Origin: Mucilaginibacter_A sp050954285
GTDB taxonomy: Bacteria; Bacteroidota; Bacteroidia; Sphingobacteriales; Sphingobacteriaceae
Direction of reading: 5' to 3'
Length of the DNA stretch: 64,000 nt
Assembly (NCBI GenBank): GCA_050954285.1
Contig: JBPBPL010000011.1
Coordinates: 62,001 to 126,000 of the forward strand
Part shown: one piece after another, positions 8,569 through 16,274 of the stretch
Layout of the letters: each line of letters begins with the position of its first letter
Numbering within the stretch: the stretch's first letter is position 1
Translations under genes and position numbers: made by a program
The notes under the pieces: generated by a model
What the model was told of the DNA's origin: nothing
Databases searched by the model: none
What the model saw: only the letters and a program-made list of their open reading frames with translations

Positions 8569-8626
8569 ATAGCTCATACTTCTTTTATCAACTAAAATTT
8601 GGTATGATAAAAGAAGTATGAGCTAT
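8569..8626. terminator. Perfect 22-bp inverted repeat between convergent genes, made from the TAAAAGAAG motif
   Basis: Arms 8569-8590 and 8605-8626 are perfect complements around a 14-base loop. The core of each arm is the CATACTTCTTTTATC / GATAAAAGAAGTATG motif found across the window. Lying between two converging genes, it can end transcription from both sides; it is the shortest member of the inverted-pair family. Confidence 0.75.
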
Positions 8627-8635
8627 TTTCTAAAC

Positions 8636-10390
8636 TTATAAATTCTTACCTAATTTTTCCAACATTTCCTGCGGAACTTTCTCCAGATCCAAAACTAAAA
8701 ATCCATCTAAACAATCCGAGAATTTTGGATCAATATTAAAGCAAATAATTTTGGCATTTAGGGAAATGTACTGACGAAGTAAAACCGGGATTTTCATATT
8801 TCGGGTTTCAACTTCTGAAATAAGATTATCTAAAACTTTAAAAGAAGTTTCACCTGCTAAAAGAAGTTCGGTATCAATCTTAGAAAAATCTACCTTAAAT
8901 TTTTTGCGTGGTTTTACATATTGGGCCATCTCATGGTCGAAATGGTTTTTGCTGATATAATCTACAATTAAGGATTTAGAAAATTTTGAAAAGCTGTTGC
9001 TGATACTAACTGGCCCAATCAAATACTGGTAACGAGGATTATCAATCAGATATTTTAAAATTCCTTTCCAAAGTAAAAACAGAGGCAGTGGTTTTTGTTG
9101 ATATTCTTTTCGGATAAAAGAACGCCCAAGTTCCAAGCTCTTTTTCAAAACAGGAGTGAAGCCTCCTTTGATTTTAAAAAGTTCAGCAGTGTAAAAACCT
9201 TTTTTACCCATACTGTAATAAATCTCATCACCTTTACCAATACGGTAAGCACCAACAATTAATTTGGCTTCTATATCCCAGATAAACAGATGGTTATAAT
9301 AAATATCATACTCATCCAAATCAGAGCTTTTATTTGATCCTTCTCCGACTTCCCGAAAAGTAATTTCCCGCAAACGGCCAATTTCTTTGATTGTATTTGG
9401 CAAGAAGGATGGCGGAGCGATGTAAACCTCATAATTTTTTTCCACCCAAATCAAATAATTTTCTTTTAAGGTTTCTACTTCCTGTTCAATTAAATTAACA
9501 GCAACTGGTAAGGCAATCGGTTCAGGTGTTTTTTTAATCTTAAATAGATTTCTTGGATTAAAAATCTTTTTTTCTTCTTCTAATCCGGTTCCTAAAGCGT
9601 AGGTTTTTGCACGAAGAAAATTGAGTAATTTAGTTGTATTTCCAGCATCTGGAATTTCATTCAAATTAATTGGCTTGCCAATTCTAAGCTTGATTTTATG
9701 ACCTTTTTTGTTAAACAACTCTGCAGGAAGCATGGCTGTTCTCAAAGTAGGATGAATTAAACTCAGTAAATTAAAAAGCAAACCATTGTTGCCGTGAAAA
9801 TAAATTGGTACAACTGGTACTTTCGCTTTAGCTATAATCTTTCCTACAACAGGATGCCATTGTCTATCCGTAACTTCTTGATTTTCAATTTTGTATGTAG
9901 AAACCTCCCCGGCAGGAAAAATACCGATTGGGGTTCCACCACGCAATAATTCTAAAGTGTTTTTAAGGCCGCTGATGCTGGAAGAATGTTCAATATTTTC
10001 AAAAGGATTAACTGCAATAAAATAATCACTGAGGTTAGGTATTTTTTTAAGTAAAAAATTAGCCATCAATTTGGCGTCGGGCCTTACCATGCACAGGATT
10101 TTTAGCAGAACCATACCTTCTACGCCACCATATGGGTGATTGGCAATTGCAACAAAACCACCTGAAGTTGGAATATTTTTCAGTTCAGCAGGATCAAATT
10201 CTATTTCAACACCCATGCCTTCCAAAATTGCATCTACAAATTCCGGACCTTGTTTTGGCTGAGCTTGTGCAAACAATTTGTTTACATCATTGATCTTCAT
10301 AATTTCCATTAGAAAAGCAGCAAGACCAGGCATTTTCAACTTATCAATTTTGGTGGCTTTGGCAAATTCTTCTTTGGTAATTACTTTCAT
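8636..10390 (-). CDS. Bifunctional aminolipid synthase: PlsC-like acyltransferase fused to OlsB-like GNAT N-acyltransferase
   Basis: About 584 residues with two enzymes. The N-terminal half is a glycerolipid acyltransferase-type domain with ANHPYGGVEG (the H-x5-E variant of the HX4D motif) and FPAGEVS as the second motif. The C-terminal half (about 320-520) resembles the OlsB/hemolysin-type GNAT fold (LREITFREVGEGSNKSSDLDEYD). Such fusions (OlsF, GlsF) make ornithine or glycine N-acyl lipids, abundant membrane lipids in Bacteroidota: the GNAT part N-acylates the amino acid and the other part O-acylates it. The frame is open to TTG 10423, but ATG 10390 gives the usual family start MKVITKEEFAKATK. 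Amino-acid substrate not deducible. Two TAAAAGAAG copies lie inside. Confidence 0.8.
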   Translation of the reverse strand: MKVITKEEFAKATKIDKLKMPGLAAFLMEIMKINDVNKLFAQAQPKQGPEFVDAILEGMGVEIEFDPAELKNIPTSGGFVAIANHPYGGVEGMVLLKILCMVRPDAKLMANFLLKKIPNLSDYFIAVNPFENIEHSSSISGLKNTLELLRGGTPIGIFPAGEVSTYKIENQEVTDRQWHPVVGKIIAKAKVPVVPIYFHGNNGLLFNLLSLIHPTLRTAMLPAELFNKKGHKIKLRIGKPINLNEIPDAGNTTKLLNFLRAKTYALGTGLEEEKKIFNPRNLFKIKKTPEPIALPVAVNLIEQEVETLKENYLIWVEKNYEVYIAPPSFLPNTIKEIGRLREITFREVGEGSNKSSDLDEYDIYYNHLFIWDIEAKLIVGAYRIGKGDEIYYSMGKKGFYTAELFKIKGGFTPVLKKSLELGRSFIRKEYQQKPLPLFLLWKGILKYLIDNPRYQYLIGPVSISNSFSKFSKSLIVDYISKNHFDHEMAQYVKPRKKFKVDFSKIDTELLLAGETSFKVLDNLISEVETRNMKIPVLLRQYISLNAKIICFNIDPKFSDCLDGFLVLDLEKVPQEMLEKLGKNL

Positions 10391-10475
10391 TCTATGCAAC
10401 GCTGATTTAAAAATTCGATTCAAAAGGTAAATATCATATTATTATACTTAGCTTTCTAACTTAAACCACTATTGC

Positions 10476-11393
10476 ATGCAATCTGCCATTAAAAACTACT
10501 TTGCAATTACTAAAAAGGAAGGGAACGGAATGCTCATTTTAGTAGCACTTATTTTAATTGTATTGTTGGCACCAGATATTTATCAATTACTAAGAAAGCC
10601 TGAAGTAGTAGATTTTTCCAAGATAAAAGAAGCACAAAAAATTTTAGATCAGGCTGTTGAAGAACAACCAAATGATTATAAGAAAAGCTACCTGAGCAAT
10701 AATCAAGCAAATGCTTCTTTTAACAGTATAAAATTGAAAGCGGAATATTTTACTTTCAATCCAAACCAACTACCGGAAGCTTTGTGGAAAAGATTAGGCT
10801 TAAGCGAAAGGCAAATTAAAGTGATCCAAAATTATGAATCGAAAGGTGGAAGGTTTTATAAAAAAGAAGATTTACAAAAGATTTATTCTATAACACCTGA
10901 AGATTATGCACGGCTTGCATCTTATATAGAAATTCCTGAAAGAAGTTTAAATAAAAAGTTTTCAAATTACACTTCTGCTTTTAAGGTAAAACCGCTAATT
11001 GTAGTTGAAATTAATCAGGCTGATTCTGCACAGTTAACTGAAATTAAAGGAATTGGACCTGCGTTTGCAAACCGGATTATGAAATACCGAAGTAGATTAG
11101 GTGGTTTTTATCGAAAAACGCAATTGATGGAAGTTTATGGTTTGGATTCAATTAAATATGAAGAAATTTCGAAACAAGTAGAAATAGATGCATCCGAGGT
11201 TATTAAAATCAATATCAATACTTGCGATTTTGATGCTTTAAAACGAAACCCATATTTAAGTTTCAAACAGATGAACGCTATTATACAATATCGAAAACAA
11301 CATGGTAATTATAAAAGCAGCAGCGATTTAAAAAATGTGACTATTTTGAATGAGGAAATCATCCAAAAGCTGGAACCATATTTATCCTATTAA
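10476..11393 (+). CDS. Helix-hairpin-helix (ComEA-like) DNA-binding protein with N-terminal membrane anchor
   Basis: A 305-residue protein with one membrane helix (about residues 18-36, MLILVALILIVLLAPDIYQL) and at least three ComEA-type helix-hairpin-helix units: residues ~95-130 (ERQIKVIQNYESKGGRFYKKED), ~175-215 with the textbook ITEIKGIGPAFANRI-like hairpin (VEINQADSAQLTEIKGIGP) and a C-terminal one (KININTCDFDALKRNPYLS). ComEA proteins bind incoming double-stranded DNA during transformation; in Bacteroidota these anchored HhH proteins are common and their role is unproven. It is divergent from the lipid synthase and ends at a repeat-motif copy. Confidence 0.75.
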   Translation: MQSAIKNYFAITKKEGNGMLILVALILIVLLAPDIYQLLRKPEVVDFSKIKEAQKILDQAVEEQPNDYKKSYLSNNQANASFNSIKLKAEYFTFNPNQLPEALWKRLGLSERQIKVIQNYESKGGRFYKKEDLQKIYSITPEDYARLASYIEIPERSLNKKFSNYTSAFKVKPLIVVEINQADSAQLTEIKGIGPAFANRIMKYRSRLGGFYRKTQLMEVYGLDSIKYEEISKQVEIDASEVIKININTCDFDALKRNPYLSFKQMNAIIQYRKQHGNYKSSSDLKNVTILNEEIIQKLEPYLSY

Positions 11394-11403
11394 AAGAAGT
11401 ACT
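11390..11403 (+). repeat. Single TAAAAGAAGTAC motif overlapping a stop codon
   Basis: The TAA stop of the helix-hairpin-helix gene (11391-11393) is itself the start of the TAAAAGAAG word. Confidence 0.6.
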
Positions 11404-11440
11404 TAATCAGATTTAGATTTTAAAATACTAAATATTATCG

Positions 11441-11466
11441 TATTTTTGCCTTCCCTGAAAGGAGGT
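11441..11466 (+). promoter_or_regulatory. rpsU -7 promoter box and strong Shine-Dalgarno site
   Basis: TATTTTTG (11441-11448) matches TAnnTTTG. AAAGGAGGT (11458-11466) is a complete Shine-Dalgarno sequence, 12-13 bases before the ATG at 11479, a slightly long spacing. Ribosomal and other genes in this window lack such sites. Confidence 0.75.
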
Positions 11467-11478
11467 ATTGTAGGAATT

Positions 11479-11670
11479 ATGATTATTATTAATATAAAAG
11501 ACGGCGAATCTTTAGATAAAGCGCTAAAACGTTTTAAGAAAAAATTTGAAAAAACTGGTGTTTTGAGAGAATTACGTAGTCGCCAGGCATACGAAAAAAG
11601 ATCAGTGACCCGCAGAAATGTTGTTAAACACGCCGTTTATAAACAAAATATGTTTGCAGACAACGTATAA
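11479..11670 (+). CDS. rpsU: 30S ribosomal protein bS21
   Basis: A 63-residue basic protein reading MIIINIKDGESLDKALKRF, the bS21 N-terminus. The open frame reaches TTG 11446, but the family start is the ATG at 11479 and the strong Shine-Dalgarno site lies between. In Bacteroidia bS21 helps bury the 3' end of 16S rRNA, so the anti-Shine-Dalgarno is unavailable; rpsU itself keeps a strong site, which fits autoregulation by bS21-deficient ribosomes. First gene of the rpsU-xerC-hpf cluster. Confidence 0.93.
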   Translation: MIIINIKDGESLDKALKRFKKKFEKTGVLRELRSRQAYEKRSVTRRNVVKHAVYKQNMFADNV

Positions 11671-11701
11671 GTTTTTAAAAGCTTATTCTAATAATCTGGT
11701 A

Positions 11702-11749
11702 TAAAAACTATTTGTATCTTCAACTTTAAGAAGAAGCAAATAGTTTTTA
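11702..11749 (+). promoter_or_regulatory. Perfect 13-bp inverted repeat overlapping the xerC start codon
   Basis: TAAAAACTATTTG (11702-11714) and CAAATAGTTTTTA (11737-11749) are exact complements around a 22-base loop; the last base is the A of the xerC ATG. It could terminate rpsU transcription or mask the xerC start in mRNA. The U-rich 3' arm supports the former, the overlap the latter. Confidence 0.6.
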
Positions 11750-12627
11750 TGCATTTAGACCGATTTTATAATTACATTCAATACGAAAAACGCTTCTCTG
11801 CCCATACTTTAACTGCTTATAAAACTGATTTGTTGCAGTTTTTTAGTTATGTTGAAGTAGATAGTAATGCTTCTTTTACCGAAGTTTTTTTGATCCGCAG
11901 CTGGATTGTACAGCTAATTGATCAAAAAATTGATACCCGTTCTGTAAAACGCAAAATTACTTCCCTTAAAACTTATTTTCGATTTTTAGTTCGGGAAAAC
12001 CTGATTCAGGATAATCCTATGTCTAAAATCCAGAGTCCGAAACTGGCTAAAAAGCTTCCTGTCATTATGCGCGAAGAAATGATTAGTAATCTTTTGGATA
12101 GCAATGATATTTTTGAAACAGATTTTACAGGAATCCGTGACAAGCTGGTGATTGAAATTTTATTTGGAACAGGCTTGCGTTTGGCCGAGCTTCTTGGCTT
12201 AAAAGAGCTTGATATAAACTGGTTTGAAAGTACTATAAAAGTACTTGGTAAAAGAAGCAAGGAACGGATTGTGCCGCTTAATAAGGAATTACTATTGTTA
12301 CTTAAACAATATCTTGTTGTCAAGAAAAATGAAAATTTTGATAACAATTCTTTAAAATTAATCGTTACCCATACCGGAAGCGATGCTTACTCAAAACTGA
12401 TTTACCGTATTGTACAGAAATATCTTAGTTATATCACTACTCAAAATAAAAAAAGCCCTCATGTTCTCCGACATAGTTTTGCAACAAGCCTTTTAAATAA
12501 TGGTGCAGATTTAAATGCGATTAAAGAACTTTTAGGCCATGCTAATTTGAGTGCAACACAAATTTACACACACAATTCGGTAGAAAAACTAAAATTGATT
12601 TATAAACAGGCCCATCCAAAGGCATAA
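11749..12627 (+). CDS. xerC: Site-specific tyrosine recombinase XerC/XerD type
   Basis: A 292-residue recombinase of normal Xer length that resolves chromosome dimers at dif. N-terminal SAM-like core-binding domain (residues 1-85), then the catalytic domain with Arg144 (GTGLRLAEL), Lys168, His238 and Arg241 (HVLRH), His264 (LLGHANL) and nucleophile Tyr273. All six catalytic positions are present. It sits between rpsU and hpf, the usual Bacteroidota location, so it is a core gene and not a phage or transposon integrase. No dif-like site is evident nearby. Two TAAAAGAAG copies lie inside (11870, 12249). Confidence 0.92.
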   Translation: MHLDRFYNYIQYEKRFSAHTLTAYKTDLLQFFSYVEVDSNASFTEVFLIRSWIVQLIDQKIDTRSVKRKITSLKTYFRFLVRENLIQDNPMSKIQSPKLAKKLPVIMREEMISNLLDSNDIFETDFTGIRDKLVIEILFGTGLRLAELLGLKELDINWFESTIKVLGKRSKERIVPLNKELLLLLKQYLVVKKNENFDNNSLKLIVTHTGSDAYSKLIYRIVQKYLSYITTQNKKSPHVLRHSFATSLLNNGADLNAIKELLGHANLSATQIYTHNSVEKLKLIYKQAHPKA

Positions 12628-12640
12628 AAAAGGAGGAAAA
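12626..12640 (+). promoter_or_regulatory. Strong Shine-Dalgarno site of hpf
   Basis: AAAAAAGGAGG directly after the xerC stop codon lies 4 bases before the hpf ATG (12641). Strong sites are otherwise absent in this window except on rpsU. Confidence 0.8.
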
Positions 12641-12976
12641 ATGAAAATTACGGTTCAGGCAATACACTTTACTGCTGATAGCAAGTTGGTGGATTTTATT
12701 CAAAAAAAGGCAAATAAACTGGATCAGTTTTTTGATCAAGTTATTAGTGGAGAAGTTTATTTGAAACTGGAAAAGGTAGAAGATGAAGCAAATAAAATTT
12801 CTGAGATCAAGTTATTAATTCCCGGAAACCAATTATTTGCAAAAGAAAAATGTAGAACTTTTGAAGAAGCCACTGATTTAGCGATTGAGAGTTTACGCAA
12901 GCAATTGGAAAAACACAAACAAAAAAATAGAGCACATGAAACATCTTTTAAAGAGTCTATAAATAACGATAGATAA
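12641..12976 (+). CDS. hpf: Ribosome hibernation promoting factor (short HPF/RaiA type)
   Basis: A 111-residue protein of the sigma-54 modulation/S30AE family, which binds the decoding and mRNA channel of idle 70S ribosomes. The beta-alpha-beta-beta-beta-alpha pattern is visible (MKITVQAIHFTADSKLVDFIQKKANKL, then DQVISGEVYLKLE, then the basic terminal helix AIESLRKQLEKHKQKNR). It lacks the C-terminal dimerisation domain of long HPF, so it is the short form. It is 13 bases from xerC with an exceptional Shine-Dalgarno site and is closed by a strong terminator. Confidence 0.9.
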   Translation: MKITVQAIHFTADSKLVDFIQKKANKLDQFFDQVISGEVYLKLEKVEDEANKISEIKLLIPGNQLFAKEKCRTFEEATDLAIESLRKQLEKHKQKNRAHETSFKESINNDR

Positions 12977-13006
12977 TTTATTTTTAAAGGTGAAAATCCC
13001 TGTATG

Positions 13007-13038
13007 AAGCCGACAAATATATTTGTCGGCTTTTTTTA
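13007..13038 (+). terminator. Rho-independent terminator of the rpsU-xerC-hpf unit
   Basis: A perfect 26-bp palindrome (13007-13032; arms AAGCCGACAAATA / TATTTGTCGGCTT) followed by a T-run. Confidence 0.9.
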
Positions 13039-13046
13039 TAAAAAAG

Positions 13047-13077
13047 TTTTGTTGAATCTATAAAAAGTGTAGATTTG
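13047..13077 (+). promoter_or_regulatory. Promoter of the tRNA-tuf operon
   Basis: TTTTG (13047-13051) and TAGATTTG (13070-13077), 18 bases apart, fit the Bacteroidota -33/-7 consensus and lie 70 bases before the first tRNA. Confidence 0.65.
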
Positions 13078-13147
13078 CATTCCGTTTTCAGAAGTGCAGA
13101 TGTAACTTTAAGAATACGTTTTGTTCTTTTAATGTATATTTTAAATT

Positions 13148-13220
13148 GCCTCCTTAGCTCAGCTGGTAGAGCGACTGACTTGTAATCAGTAGGTCATTGG
13201 TTCGATCCCGATAGGAGGCT
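13148..13220 (+). tRNA. tRNA-Thr (anticodon TGT)
   Basis: Acceptor arms GCCTCCT (13148-13154) and AGGAGGC (13213-13219), D-arm with TAGCTCAGCTGGTAGAGC, anticodon loop CTTGTAA giving TGT, T-arm GGTTCGATCC. CCA is not encoded. Confidence 0.95.
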
Positions 13221-13249
13221 CTAAAAAAGAATAATATTCTTTTTTAAAT

Positions 13250-13330
13250 GGGGGGATACCAGAGCGGTCAAATGGGACGGACTGTAAATCCGTTGCTTCG
13301 GCTACGAAGGTTCGAATCCTTCTCCCCCCA
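13250..13330 (+). tRNA. tRNA-Tyr (anticodon GTA)
   Basis: Acceptor GGGGGGA (13250-13256) pairs with TCCCCCC (13323-13329). Anticodon loop CTGTAAA gives GTA, and a long variable arm makes it 81 bases, as expected for a class II tRNA. CCA not encoded. Confidence 0.95.
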
Positions 13331-13339
13331 CTTTTTTAA

Positions 13340-13412
13340 GCGGAAGTAGCTCAGTTGGTAGAGCGATAGCCTTCCAAGCTATAGGTCGCGAGTTCGAACC
13401 TCGTCTTCCGCT
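13340..13412 (+). tRNA. tRNA-Gly (anticodon TCC)
   Basis: Acceptor GCGGAAG (13340-13346) pairs with CTTCCGC (13405-13411); anticodon stem ATAGC/GCTAT with loop CTTCCAA gives TCC. CCA not encoded. Confidence 0.95.
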
Positions 13413-13481
13413 CTAAACTGATTACGAGCTACGATTGACGATAACGTATTTGTAAATCTAATCGACAAACGTAAATTATAA

Positions 13482-13553
<72 letters not shown>

Positions 13554-13609
13554 CACATTTTTTTGAATGTATAAACAAGTAAATTAACCTAATAACAATA
13601 TAAAAAATC

Positions 13610-14797
13610 ATGGCAAAAGAAAAATTTGACCGTAGTAAACCGCACTTAAATATCGGTACAATTGGTCACGTTGACCACGGCAAAACTACTCTTACTGCAG
13701 CTATTACAAAAGTTTTAGCAGATAAAGGCTTTTCAGAAGCTCGGTCTTTTGATTCAATTGACTCTGCTCCTGAAGAAAAAGAACGTGGTATTACAATTAA
13801 CACTGCCCATGTAGAATATTCTACTGCACTTCGTCATTACGCGCACGTTGATTGCCCAGGTCACGCAGATTATGTTAAAAACATGGTTACTGGTGCTGCT
13901 CAGATGGACGGAGCAATTATTGTCGTTGCTTCTACAGATGGTCCAATGCCACAAACTCGTGAGCACATCTTGTTGGCTCGCCAGGTAGGTGTGCCTTCTT
14001 TAGTTGTTTTCATGAATAAAGTGGATATGGTTGATGATCCAGAATTGCTTGAATTAGTAGAGATGGAAATTCGTGAACTGTTATCTTTTTATGATTATCC
14101 AGGTGATACTATTGCTGTTGTTCAAGGATCTGCTTTGGGCGGTTTAAATGGCGAACCAAAATGGGTTGACAAAATTATGGAGTTGATGGATGCTGTAGAT
14201 ACACAGATTCCTATCCCTCCACGTTTGACCGAATTACCTTTCTTAATGCCTGTTGAAGATGTCTTCTCTATTACTGGTCGTGGTACTGTTGCTACAGGCC
14301 GTATTGAGCGTGGCATCATCAACTCAGGTGAGCAAGTTGATATCTTAGGTATGGGTGCTGAAAACTTAAAATCAACTGTAACAGGTGTGGAAATGTTCCG
14401 CAAGATTTTAGATAGAGGTGAGGCGGGTGATAATGTGGGTTTATTGTTACGTGGTATTGAAAAAGAATCTATCCGTCGTGGTATGGTTATTTGCAAACCA
14501 GGTTCTGTAACTCCTCATACTGATTTTAAAGCTGAAGTTTACGTATTGTCAAAAGCAGAAGGTGGTCGTCATACACCATTCTTCAATAAATACCGTCCAC
14601 AATTCTATTTTCGTACTACAGATGTGACCGGCGAAATTTCATTAGCAGAAGGTGTGGAAATGGTTATGCCAGGTGATAATGTTACAATCACTGTAAAATT
14701 AATCAATGCTATTGCAATGGAAAAAGGTTTGCGTTTTGCAATCCGTGAGGGTGGTAGAACTGTAGGAGCTGGGCAGGTGACTGAAATTTTAAAATAA
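13610..14797 (+). CDS. tuf: Elongation factor Tu
   Basis: A 395-residue translational GTPase that delivers aminoacyl-tRNA to the ribosome. G-motifs are intact: GHVDHGKT (residues 19-26), the switch I ERGITIN, DCPGH, NKVD and GSAL; domains 2 and 3 follow (GRGTVATGRIERG, then the C-terminal GGRTVGAGQVTEIL). Codon use is clearly more optimised than in neighbours. It is cotranscribed with the four upstream tRNAs and probably partly with tRNA-Trp and secE downstream, beyond a hairpin. Confidence 0.98.
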   Translation: MAKEKFDRSKPHLNIGTIGHVDHGKTTLTAAITKVLADKGFSEARSFDSIDSAPEEKERGITINTAHVEYSTALRHYAHVDCPGHADYVKNMVTGAAQMDGAIIVVASTDGPMPQTREHILLARQVGVPSLVVFMNKVDMVDDPELLELVEMEIRELLSFYDYPGDTIAVVQGSALGGLNGEPKWVDKIMELMDAVDTQIPIPPRLTELPFLMPVEDVFSITGRGTVATGRIERGIINSGEQVDILGMGAENLKSTVTGVEMFRKILDRGEAGDNVGLLLRGIEKESIRRGMVICKPGSVTPHTDFKAEVYVLSKAEGGRHTPFFNKYRPQFYFRTTDVTGEISLAEGVEMVMPGDNVTITVKLINAIAMEKGLRFAIREGGRTVGAGQVTEILK

Positions 14798-14820
14798 TTT
14801 CAACAATAAAGGTTAATCTG

Positions 14821-14856
14821 AAAACATAAGCTTGTTTGCTCAAGCTTATGTTTTCT
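14821..14856 (+). terminator. Hairpin after tuf (terminator or attenuator)
   Basis: Perfect 14-bp arms AAAACATAAGCTTG (14821-14834) and CAAGCTTATGTTTT (14841-14854) around TTTGCT. The 3' arm supplies only a short T-tract, and tRNA-Trp and secE follow within 10-110 bases, so partial termination or processing is likely. Confidence 0.7.
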
Positions 14857-14864
14857 TATAATAC

Positions 14865-14935
14865 ACGGGCATAGTTCAATGGTAGAATAGAGGTCTCCAA
14901 AACCTTTGATCAGGGTTCGAATCCTTGTGCCCGTG
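14865..14935 (+). tRNA. tRNA-Trp (anticodon CCA)
   Basis: Acceptor ACGGGCA (14865-14871) pairs with TGCCCGT (14928-14934), with discriminator G14935. Anticodon stem AGGTCTCCAAAACCT gives CCA. The tuf-tRNA-Trp-secE order is conserved in this phylum. Confidence 0.95.
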
Positions 14936-14962
14936 CATAGATGACAGAAAGTATATATTATA

Positions 14963-15157
14963 ATGACTAAGGTAACTGAATACGTTAAAGAGTCTTATAT
15001 TGAATTGACTCAAAAAGTAACTTGGCCAACTTGGAGTGAGTTGCAAAACAGTGCAGTACTGGTGCTGATTGCTGCCATAATAATTGCCCTTATTATTTTA
15101 GCTATGGACGAGTCTGTAGGAAATCTGCTCAAATATTTTTACAAATCTCTTGCATAA
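14963..15157 (+). CDS. secE: Preprotein translocase subunit SecE
   Basis: A 64-residue short-form SecE: an amphipathic N-terminal helix (YVKESYIELTQKVTWPTW, including the family's W-P motif) and one membrane helix (about 30-48). It clamps SecY in the SecYEG channel. nusG begins 9 bases downstream, the classical secE-nusG pair. Confidence 0.93.
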   Translation: MTKVTEYVKESYIELTQKVTWPTWSELQNSAVLVLIAAIIIALIILAMDESVGNLLKYFYKSLA

Positions 15158-15166
15158 TATTTGGAT

Positions 15167-15709
15167 ATGAGTGATCAATTGAAGTGGTATGTGGTGAGAG
15201 CCATTAGTGGAAAAGAAAAGAAAGTAAAGCAATACATAGAAGCAGAAGTAAACCGTTTAGGTATTGCTCATCAAATCCCCCAGGTTTTGATTCCAATGGA
15301 AAAGTATTATCAAATGCGGGAAGGGAAAAAAATCGCTAAAGAACGCAATTATTTTCCAGGCTATGTTTTGATTGAAGCAGCGTTGGATGGGGAAATGGAA
15401 CATATCATTAAAAATACCAATAGTGTGATTGGATTTTTAGGTGATAAAGCAGGTAATGCAGTTCCATTACGGCAAGCAGAAGTTAACCGTATTTTAGGTA
15501 AGGTTGACGAAATGACTGTTCAAACAGAAACTATGAATGTTCCTTATTACGCTGGTGAAAATGTGAAAGTAATGGATGGTCCTTTCAACGGTTTCAATGG
15601 TGTGATTGAAGAAGTAAACGAAGAGAAAAAGAAACTGAAAGTAATGGTTAAGATTTTTGGAAGACGTACTCCTTTAGAACTTAACTATATGCAAGTAGAA
15701 AAAGAATAA
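15167..15709 (+). CDS. nusG: Transcription termination/antitermination factor NusG
   Basis: About 180 residues. N-terminal NGN domain starting LKWYVVRAISGKEKKVKQY, including the RNA polymerase-binding hydrophobic patch and PGYVLIEA, and a C-terminal KOW domain (VKVMDGPFNGFNGVIEEVNE) that contacts Rho or ribosomal S10. TTG 15161 and ATG 15167 are in frame; ATG gives the usual start. The stop codon is followed at once by a TAAAAGAAG motif copy. Confidence 0.95.
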   Translation: MSDQLKWYVVRAISGKEKKVKQYIEAEVNRLGIAHQIPQVLIPMEKYYQMREGKKIAKERNYFPGYVLIEAALDGEMEHIIKNTNSVIGFLGDKAGNAVPLRQAEVNRILGKVDEMTVQTETMNVPYYAGENVKVMDGPFNGFNGVIEEVNEEKKKLKVMVKIFGRRTPLELNYMQVEKE

Positions 15710-15724
15710 ATAAAAGAAGTATCA
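15710..15724 (+). repeat. Single ATAAAAGAAGTATCA motif after the nusG stop
   Basis: Directly abuts the stop codon (15707-15709). A weak inverted repeat (ATCTT/AAGAT) follows. Confidence 0.55.
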
Positions 15725-15755
15725 TCTTAAAAAGATACAAAATTATAAAAAGCTT

Positions 15756-15787
15756 AAATGTTACATTGCTTCCACATTATAACATTT
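15756..15787 (+). promoter_or_regulatory. Hairpin in the rplK leader
   Basis: AAATGTTA (15756-15763) and TAACATTT (15780-15787) can form an 8-bp stem with a 16-base loop, 21 bases before rplK. Autoregulation by L1 of the L11-L1 mRNA is known in other bacteria, but no L1-site sequence match was established here. Confidence 0.25.
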
Positions 15788-15808
15788 GTTATCAATTAAT
15801 AGAATAAA

Positions 15809-16252
15809 ATGGCAAAAGAGGTTGGTGCACTAATCAAGTTGCAAGTAAAAGGCGGTGCTGCAAATCCATCACCTCCAATTGGTCCTGCATTAGGAGCAAA
15901 AGGAGTAAACATTATGGAGTTTTGCAAACAGTTTAATGCTCGTACACAAGATAAAGCAGGTAAAGTATTACCTGTAGTAATCACTGTTTATGTTGACAAG
16001 TCTTTTGAGTTTATCATTAAAACACCTCCTGTTGCCATCCAATTATTGGAAGTTTCAGGCTTAAAGGGTGGCTCTGCAGAACCTAACCGTAAAAAAGTTT
16101 CCAGTGTTTCCTGGGATCAGGTTCAAACCATTGCACAAGATAAAATGACTGATTTGAATGCCTTCACTGTTGAATCAGCAATGAAAATGGTAGCAGGCAC
16201 AGCACGCAGTATGGGAATTACCGTCAATGGTAATGCACCCTGGAATAATTAA
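15809..16252 (+). CDS. rplK: 50S ribosomal protein uL11
   Basis: A 147-residue L11 with the N-terminal stalk-base domain (LQVKGGAANPSPPIGPALG) and the RNA-binding C-terminal domain ending in the AMKMVAGTARSMGI signature. It forms the GTPase-associated centre with 23S rRNA. First of the rplKAJL cluster; rplA begins 22 bases downstream. Confidence 0.97.
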   Translation: MAKEVGALIKLQVKGGAANPSPPIGPALGAKGVNIMEFCKQFNARTQDKAGKVLPVVITVYVDKSFEFIIKTPPVAIQLLEVSGLKGGSAEPNRKKVSSVSWDQVQTIAQDKMTDLNAFTVESAMKMVAGTARSMGITVNGNAPWNN

Positions 16253-16274
16253 CAATTAAATTCAATTCAAGACA

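Noticed and set aside
11749..12627. Tyrosine recombinase as evidence for an integrated element
   Set aside because: It has Xer length and all Xer residues, and sits between rpsU and hpf, a conserved core location; no attachment-site repeats flank it.
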